Shown: positions 57,585-64,000 of the stretch, piece by piece
How positions within the stretch are numbered: the first letter of the stretch is position 1
Layout of the letters: every line of letters begins with the position of its first letter
From: Trichoplax sp. H2
Lineage: Eukaryota > Placozoa > Uniplacotomia > Trichoplacea
Length of the DNA: 64,000 bases
Assembly (NCBI GenBank): GCA_003344405.1
Contig: NOWV01000070.1
Location: 186,001-250,000, forward strand
Direction: 5' to 3'
Notes under the pieces: model-generated
Database searches by the model: none
Told to the model about the DNA's origin: nothing
The model's input: the letters and a program-made list of their open reading frames with translations, nothing else
Made by a program: the position numbers and the translations under genes

Positions 57585-59676
57585 CTTTATAAGTTGTTAT
57601 AAAAATAAAATAGATTGCAAATCAATTCTCTCTCACTGTCAATATCACAAAATCTTTAGTAACTAAAAAAGATCTATGTAAATGATACTAAGAAAGAATG
57701 CGCGTATAGAAATGGTGCAGAAAGTTATGCTTTAATTAGGAAGAGAGTTTCGTATTACTGTCTACTACGTAAGTTCAAATTTTGAATTAAAATGCGTATT
57801 GCCATGTTAGCTCGCTCAGTGTCGTGCGCTAACGCACATTAAGAAATCGAATCTAGCTATTGCATTAAATGAACATAAAACTTCTTTCTACTCTTTTCAA
57901 ATGTGACTCTATTCAGCAGACAGTACCAGGCAATTTTTATATTGACTGATATAATGCCCCGTCGGTCAATCTTGTGAGTTCTCCATGAAGTCCTGGAATC
58001 TGAGGTGGAAATCATCCTAAAAAATTGGACAGTACGCTGCAATAAGCATGGCATCCATTTTTTCAATTAGTTCTCGCATGTAAACAACACCATCTTAGTC
58101 TATGTTATTTCGTTACTTCTAAGCGGTACAATAAGGTGTGCGTTTTAGCGAATTGTTGTCCTTGCGTTACACTTGTAGAAATTTATGTAAGGTTATTACA
58201 GTAATTTATATGACACTGTTTACGATTGGTAATTTCTACTGCAGTCAATAAGGTTTTGCAGGATTTTAAGATGCTATAATCCTCGACACACTACGGTACA
58301 GTATATACTTGTAAAAATGCATTTAAACAGTAATTCGACAAAAGAGAAGATGTTTCCGGTATTTCAATTTCAATTTTTTAATTAGGCAAGCACTAGAGAC
58401 GACGTATAGTAATTTATCTTCAACCTAGATATGCGCTATTGGTAACAAATAGCACTTTGAGAGAAAAGCATACTTATACTTATAGCGATTGTGCTGGGGA
58501 TTGCGGAGTAGGAACACAGGCGATTATTGCGAGTATATGGAACACTTACTGTACTGTACTGTTCAGTGGATAGTACAGTCTATCAACAGCCAAGTATACA
58601 GTATAGCGTCGCTCCTAAACTAGTGTTCAATTTACCTACCGTTAACAACTCGACGAGCAGATTCAGCTTGCTATACGTAGACTATTCAACAAATTGTTAT
58701 ACATAACTGCTTGTTGACAATTTGGATTCGGAAAAGAGAACCTTCATCACCACTAGAAAAATCCCTAGCATGATTTTAATAGTTGCTATTGAGTATGGTA
58801 AATTGTCCTGTAATCTTGACGGAACAGAAACTGATGGACAATTCGATCCACAAGATTATACATAAATATGAGTAGTACTAAACTATAGACATTGGGTAAA
58901 CAGTAACTCACCTGTAGAGCCAACTATTACAATTGCATCATAGCAAATGATACAGTAAGATCACTTTCTTGTTTGTTAATATCGTTGCAGTGCTACAATT
59001 TTATAACGGTTATTAATAGCCAAAAGTTCAGAATGTTTCATATGCATTAATATGCGATAATGCACCACCGGACATGTACGTGTAACATAAAGATATAAGA
59101 TATTGCTAATAATGACTTTAGAGTCTATACTGAGGATAATAATTCAGGCAATTTCAACAAATGGTATCAAACTAAGTGAAGACCATCTTGATATAGTTTC
59201 AATTATTTATTTACTTATGTAATATTATAACGTTAACGTTTAGTTGCATATTTTACAGTCAAGATAAAATATCAATGAGGTTACTTAAGTAATTTATATC
59301 CGAATTGACGGAGTAAAAATTAGTCAGTTTTAAACCTTATGACGCCGCGTATTAAATAACATACGCTCGTACATGACGTTAGCCACGGAGCACAAAGGTA
59401 ATTAGAGGCTTACACAGTCAGTAAGAGTTTTAGATGATTTTTCTTAATATTCTCCCTTTCAGTCTTGGCCAAAATATGAGGTAGTCATATTAAAAACTGT
59501 TGGCTCAGTTACAGTATTAACTATACAAACAAATCCTAATAATTTACATGCAACTCATTCTATTAATTATTTGCGTTAGTTACTTCATTGCACGAAAAGA
59601 TAGGTGTATATTAAATTATATAAAATATACATCCGAAATTCCTACGACCAAGAGGAGAAATTTAGAAACTATTCCA
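57585..59676. other. Intergenic region between the kleisin and canonical kinesin-5 genes
   Basis: This region should contain the missing first exon(s) and promoter of the kleisin gene and the 3' flank of the kinesin-5 gene. I could not recognise an MFY-type start. A short GTAC tract lies near 58550-58600. Nothing else was seen. Confidence 0.45.
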
Positions 59677-62600
59677 TTATCGAACAGTATTATTTGTAGA
59701 ATTCCTTAGTGGTCGAGGTAAGCGGTCGGAAATATTCTTCTTAGGCAAGTTAGACTTGATAGCGTCCGCCTTAGATCTCAAATCCTGAGTGACAAAGTTA
59801 GACCGATGCACATTTTCTTTATTGATTGCTCTTTTCGGTGTATGATTATCCATTGAAGCCGGTAAACTCTGCACAGGTTGATTAGAAGGTAGTAAATCAA
59901 TAAAGGAGCCGTACGTTATTATTTCAACACGTAAATATACATAAGGTTAGTAGTTACTTGATTCGCAGTCGGAGGAACAACCGGGCTGGTATCCATTGAA
60001 TCTGTGTCATCTCTATCAATTTCAGCATCTTCATCCTCGTTCTATGAAAAAGAAAAGGGACGACTTAAATGCGATACTATCGTGAACGGCTTGACTCAAC
60101 GCTTTAAAGCTTTATATTAAGCACACATTTTCTTCAAATCATAGTGTATCATACTCTATCGTCATATTAATAGCTTTATTTCATTCATTAATGTTAATAT
60201 AACGAGTTTCTAGCGATAAAGGAAAATTATAGTAATCTGGGAACAGAAATCCATTCATTTGGATTAATTAGTCTGTTTTACTTTTAGATTGTGTAATATC
60301 TTGATACAAAGGTGTTGATAAATTTTTCTGTATTTTTAAAAGGCTTCATTTACCAGATATCCCATGTTCGATCGGTATTGATGCAAAATGTTTTTGTGAT
60401 CGGCTGTTTTTATTAAGTTGGTTGGATAAGTGAACTGGCGTCGTTGTGGTGTTTTGCCTTGGAAGATTAAAATAAAATTAACTTTGATGATGATAAGATT
60501 ATCGTATAGGTTGAATGAAATTTAAACTTACCCGTTGGTAAATCCTTGATTAGGTCTTGAGAGATAAAATGGTCCACATTTGATTTCATGTCAGATAATG
60601 ATACCTGGTAATTATTTGCATCTTCTGATATGGTATTTTGCTGATTTTCTACTTTATCCATAACAGATGATAAAAATGCTTGTGTTGTAGCGAATGAATC
60701 ATTTACGGTACCAACTATTTCTTCATGATTCTGGCCTGAACTTCCTATTAACTCCTACTCAGTACGGTAATTCAGTCGGTAAATATTTATCGATATGATG
60801 GTTAATATCATTTGTTAGGCTATTACAAATTGGAGATTGATATATCTTCGCTATAACTTATAAGACACCTAAGCTACACTTACAAGAAGATATCGCTTAT
60901 TTCTACATGCGTTCTCTTCTGATTGAGTAGCCTGTGCATCAAGAAGATCGTGTGATGTTTTATGGCCGGAGACTATCCTCTACACGACGAAAACATATCA
61001 TGTACTTAATTTCATAGTGTTATAACGCAACAGTACAAAAATAAAATCGTTGATGCAAAATTCAAATTGATACCGTAGACATTGTATTCATGATTTGTGA
61101 TACGTTTCCCTCATGCTTATCTATAAGGGCGGAAGCTCCATTGACGAAATTTGCTGACTGAATACCGAGAAATATGAAAAACTTAGTACTGAATGGTGCT
61201 AGCAAATCGGTTCGAATTTACGTACGTCTTGCATTTTCATTCCAACGTCGCGTTCAAGATCGCAATAATTTTCTGAAAGATGATTTTCTACTTGGCTAAC
61301 TTCGTCATACAGGTTACTTAAATGACTAAATATTAAACCATACATATAACATCGGTCAAATAAGTTGTTTCTTGATAATCATTTGTTATATCTAATACTC
61401 TGTAATACCTATCAGTAATTGATCCTGCACTTGTAGCATTTTTGATACTGTCCTGTATATCATTCCTTATCTAAAAGTGTGCATATCAGATGGTATTTAT
61501 TAAGTGTAGCTTCCTTCTCGTAAATTATCATTAACAATGCGTTACCTCTATAGTTCGCGATTTAAGATTGGATGACGTATTTTGCTGAAGATCTTTCAAA
61601 ATATTGGTAATATTTTGTATGGCAGCTTCAGTCAATTTCTAAGGCATTACAAATATATTTGATTGGTAAAACGTTACGTTTATAAAATTGTTAAAAGAAG
61701 AAGATTCACTAACCTGTTGCTGATCGCAATGCGTTTCGGTTGTATCTTGGACTTGCCGTTGGTGTTTTTCTAAATTGGATACCTAGTAAAAAAGTTGCGA
61801 TCGTGATAGTAAGTAAATAGATTCTTTTACAAGAATGCTACTTAAGCAACTAAGGTTATACCACTGTATACCTGCTCGAGAGATTGGTCTTTCATCTCTT
61901 TTCGAATATGGTCAACTTCATTCATAATATCATGAAACTGATTTTGCATTAACTTCTTAAATGACGTAATCTACACAAAATAAATCACTTATTGGGATGC
62001 TTCTTCACTACCTTTTATGAGACTGAAAGACTTTGGTTCAAAGTGCTCTTTAAATTAAAAAACATATTCTGATAGCAATCTGTCTCACTTTTTGAACAGT
62101 TTCATTTTTAGACAATTCCAGTGCAAGCAACTGACTTGAAACGTTATCACGGGCCGCGGTAAGAAAGTTAGCGAGTTCATTAGTCACAAATTCGTTTATT
62201 ATAGATACAAGGTCGTCCTAGAAAGTAGTAATGCGGCAAGTTAATAGTGAACCTTACGCATAACTTCTTTTACTTGTATAATTAATGTACTAAAATTTTG
62301 TAAATCTTTATAGGAGGCACCTGATTTGTGCTAAGTTTTTCATTGAAGTCAGAAGTCCATCGGTTGAAATTATTTAAATCGGACTGTTGAAATTTTAGTA
62401 TTCGATTGATTTAATTCATTAAAAGATAAACGGTTATGTGACACCTTTACAGAATTTACAAAATAGTTGTAATGGTGTTTACCTCAGTTTTACTTATGCT
62501 ACTGTACAGCCTTTCTTGAACGTCGGTTTTCAATCCATCGAGCATCCTATCGATTTTTGCTAATTCATTAGTCCTTTTTCGTGATTCTGTAACTATACAT

Positions 62601-63945
62601 AGTGATACCAGTCCGATTAATTTGTCAAATAATATCTAGTAATTTACTGAATCTGTACATATCGAAATTTACCAAAGATATCATTTAAAGATTGCAGGAA
62701 ATCTGCCTGGTCATTGTGATGTTGAACAAATGTATTTTTCAATTGATTTACGGTCTTTGCAAATGCCTGTTGTAAATATAAGTAAGTACAAGCATTTATG
62801 CATGTTCTATCTCAGAAGCTATTACGATATTATTCAATAATTGATTAAAAGGCGTGACTTACTTTTTGAAAGCCGGATACTTGATCTTCATTATGACTTT
62901 CAGTTTTTTTCTTTCGATCCAGCTTGGAATGTAGACCTTCAACGTCGCTTATTGTTTCATTGACAACACTTATCAACTGATAGTTAAGAAATAACCATAT
63001 ATGCACCAATTAAATAGATGTAGAAGCTTGGGACACCGTACAAAGCAGTTGATGCGTACCTGTTTAGCTTGCGTATGTAAGACAGCTTCGTTTTCAACGT
63101 GAGTTTTCAATAGGTGCTGCTTTTCTTCATTTGCACGACTACTCACTTGTAATGCCTAAAACGTTTAAGAATTTATCTCAGTAATTTAGATATTTCATAA
63201 GTCAGTAAGACATAAACGTATATCCGGTATGCAGCTTACGTGGGTTGTTGCAGTTAATTTATTCGAAGTGTTATGTAGGACGTTCTCAGTTTGGGATAAT
63301 TTTGTAGTTGTTGTTGCAAGTTCTTCTTTAGTTTGGGTAAACAGACCGGTTATCTAATACAACAGGATGCCATAAGCTTAGTACGTCCAAATAGATGACA
63401 ATAAGTTAGGATTGCATTACCTTTTCGATCTCTTCACAGTACGCTTTTATTTTTTCTTCCATTTCGTTGATGGCTTCACTTTGTTGTCGTAACGTTGTTT
63501 CCATTGTTCTAATTAAAAGAAATATACATGCCCTAGTAAATTATATGCTATTAAATCACATAATAATTTATGATGTTTTCTAAAAGCCTTAAGTGGATGA
63601 TTGCTATACAGATTAAGACTGGTGTAAATTAGCTTAAATGTATACCATATTGCGATGAAGTTAAACAGAGACTGTTACAGTTACCTGTAATTTTCCTCAG
63701 ACAAGTAAATACCATTCTTCTCTCGAGATGCAACTAGATCTTTTCTAAGTCGCTCAATTTCCTCGGTATATTCCTATTGTTCCAATTTAAAAAAAGTATA
63801 TGAATGTATTGATATAGTGTTGTAACCAAATTGAAAAATTTTTAATCACTTTAATAAGAGCGCGTTTAGTAAGCCGCTGATTGATTTCCGGCCTGTTGGT
63901 AATATGCTTTGCACGATGAGCATAATCCAGGGTGCTTAATGTTTC
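59677..63945 (-). CDS. KIF11: Kinesin-5 (KIF11/Eg5), canonical long-tailed copy, 5' end outside window
   Basis: Clear exons, low to high: 59677-59868 (stop), 59958-60041, 60354-60457, 60532-60754, several coiled-coil exons from 60.9 to 62.6 kb, then 62673-62766, 62863-62976, 63060-63155, 63240-63353, 63421-63508, 63685-63773 and 63850-63945. The last one encodes the end of the motor ([20 protein letters not shown]). The catalytic core lies beyond the right edge. The stalk contains the kinesin-5-specific [17 protein letters not shown] segment. The tail carries a complete BimC box ([17 protein letters not shown]), where Cdk1 phosphorylation targets kinesin-5 to the spindle. An acidic stretch follows ([12 protein letters not shown]), then a basic end with [14 protein letters not shown], which includes a KEN-type degron sequence. 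In cells it forms bipolar tetramers that separate spindle poles. Eight exons have exactly the same length as in the plus-strand copy at 42.9-49.9 kb. Confidence 0.95.
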
Positions 63946-64000
63946 CTGTAAATAATCGTAATGTTACTGTTAATTCTTAGGCGTGAACGTCATTTTGTAT

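Noticed and set aside
57857-58066. 69-codon frame as the missing first kleisin exon
   Set aside because: It lacks the conserved MFY start and the Trp-Leu-Ala-Ala-type segment of kleisin N-termini.

Overview
This is an AT-rich nuclear window from an intron-rich eukaryote. Genes are split into many short exons joined by GT-AG introns, mostly about 60-350 bp long. The gene content is animal-like: HEATR4-like, LIV-1/ZIP4-12-type zinc transporters, kinesin-5 with a BimC box, DDRGK1 and a REC8-like kleisin. Base composition, short introns and gene spacing would fit an early-branching metazoan such as a placozoan, but that placement is inference. Exons were rebuilt by hand from splice signals, reading-frame phase and family resemblance.

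Layout. 122-2358 (+): 3' part of a HEATR4-like HEAT-repeat gene. 4767-16034 (-) and 17882-26041 (-): two head-to-tail ZIP zinc transporter paralogues. Each has the same 13-exon plan, and most exon lengths are identical. Their extracellular domain carries two clear, probably three, copies of a helix-rich plus PAL-like unit, giving proteins of about 942 and 936 residues. 26.0-32.9 kb: no convincing gene; dispersed repeats, GTAC-rich palindromic tracts and assembly gaps. About 32.9-38.7 kb (-): a many-exon gene I cannot identify. 38.7-42.9 kb: repeat-rich non-coding DNA with one possible orphan exon. 42928-49899 (+): a complete kinesin-5 paralogue with an abruptly shortened tail. 50747-52843 (-): complete DDRGK1. 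54060-57584 (-): REC8/RAD21-type kleisin, first exon not found. 59677 to the right edge (-): a second, canonical kinesin-5 with full BimC box and long tail; its motor lies outside the window.

Five 20-N gaps (18988, 20407, 28587, 30325, 31832) are each flanked by near-identical direct copies of 0.5-1.3 kb that differ by small and large indels. This is the signature of two haplotypes whose contig ends were not merged. The apparent repetition of exons in the second ZIP gene, and of the 28-32 kb region, is therefore probably an assembly artefact, and about 3.7 kb of the window is redundant.

The genes do not form one pathway. Two themes stand out: zinc import by a tandem pair with an unusually long ectodomain, and chromosome segregation (two kinesin-5 genes and a meiotic-type cohesin kleisin within about 21 kb). 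The most interesting biology I see is the multiplied ZIP ectodomain and the kinesin-5 duplication, in which eight exons keep identical lengths while one copy has lost its tail.
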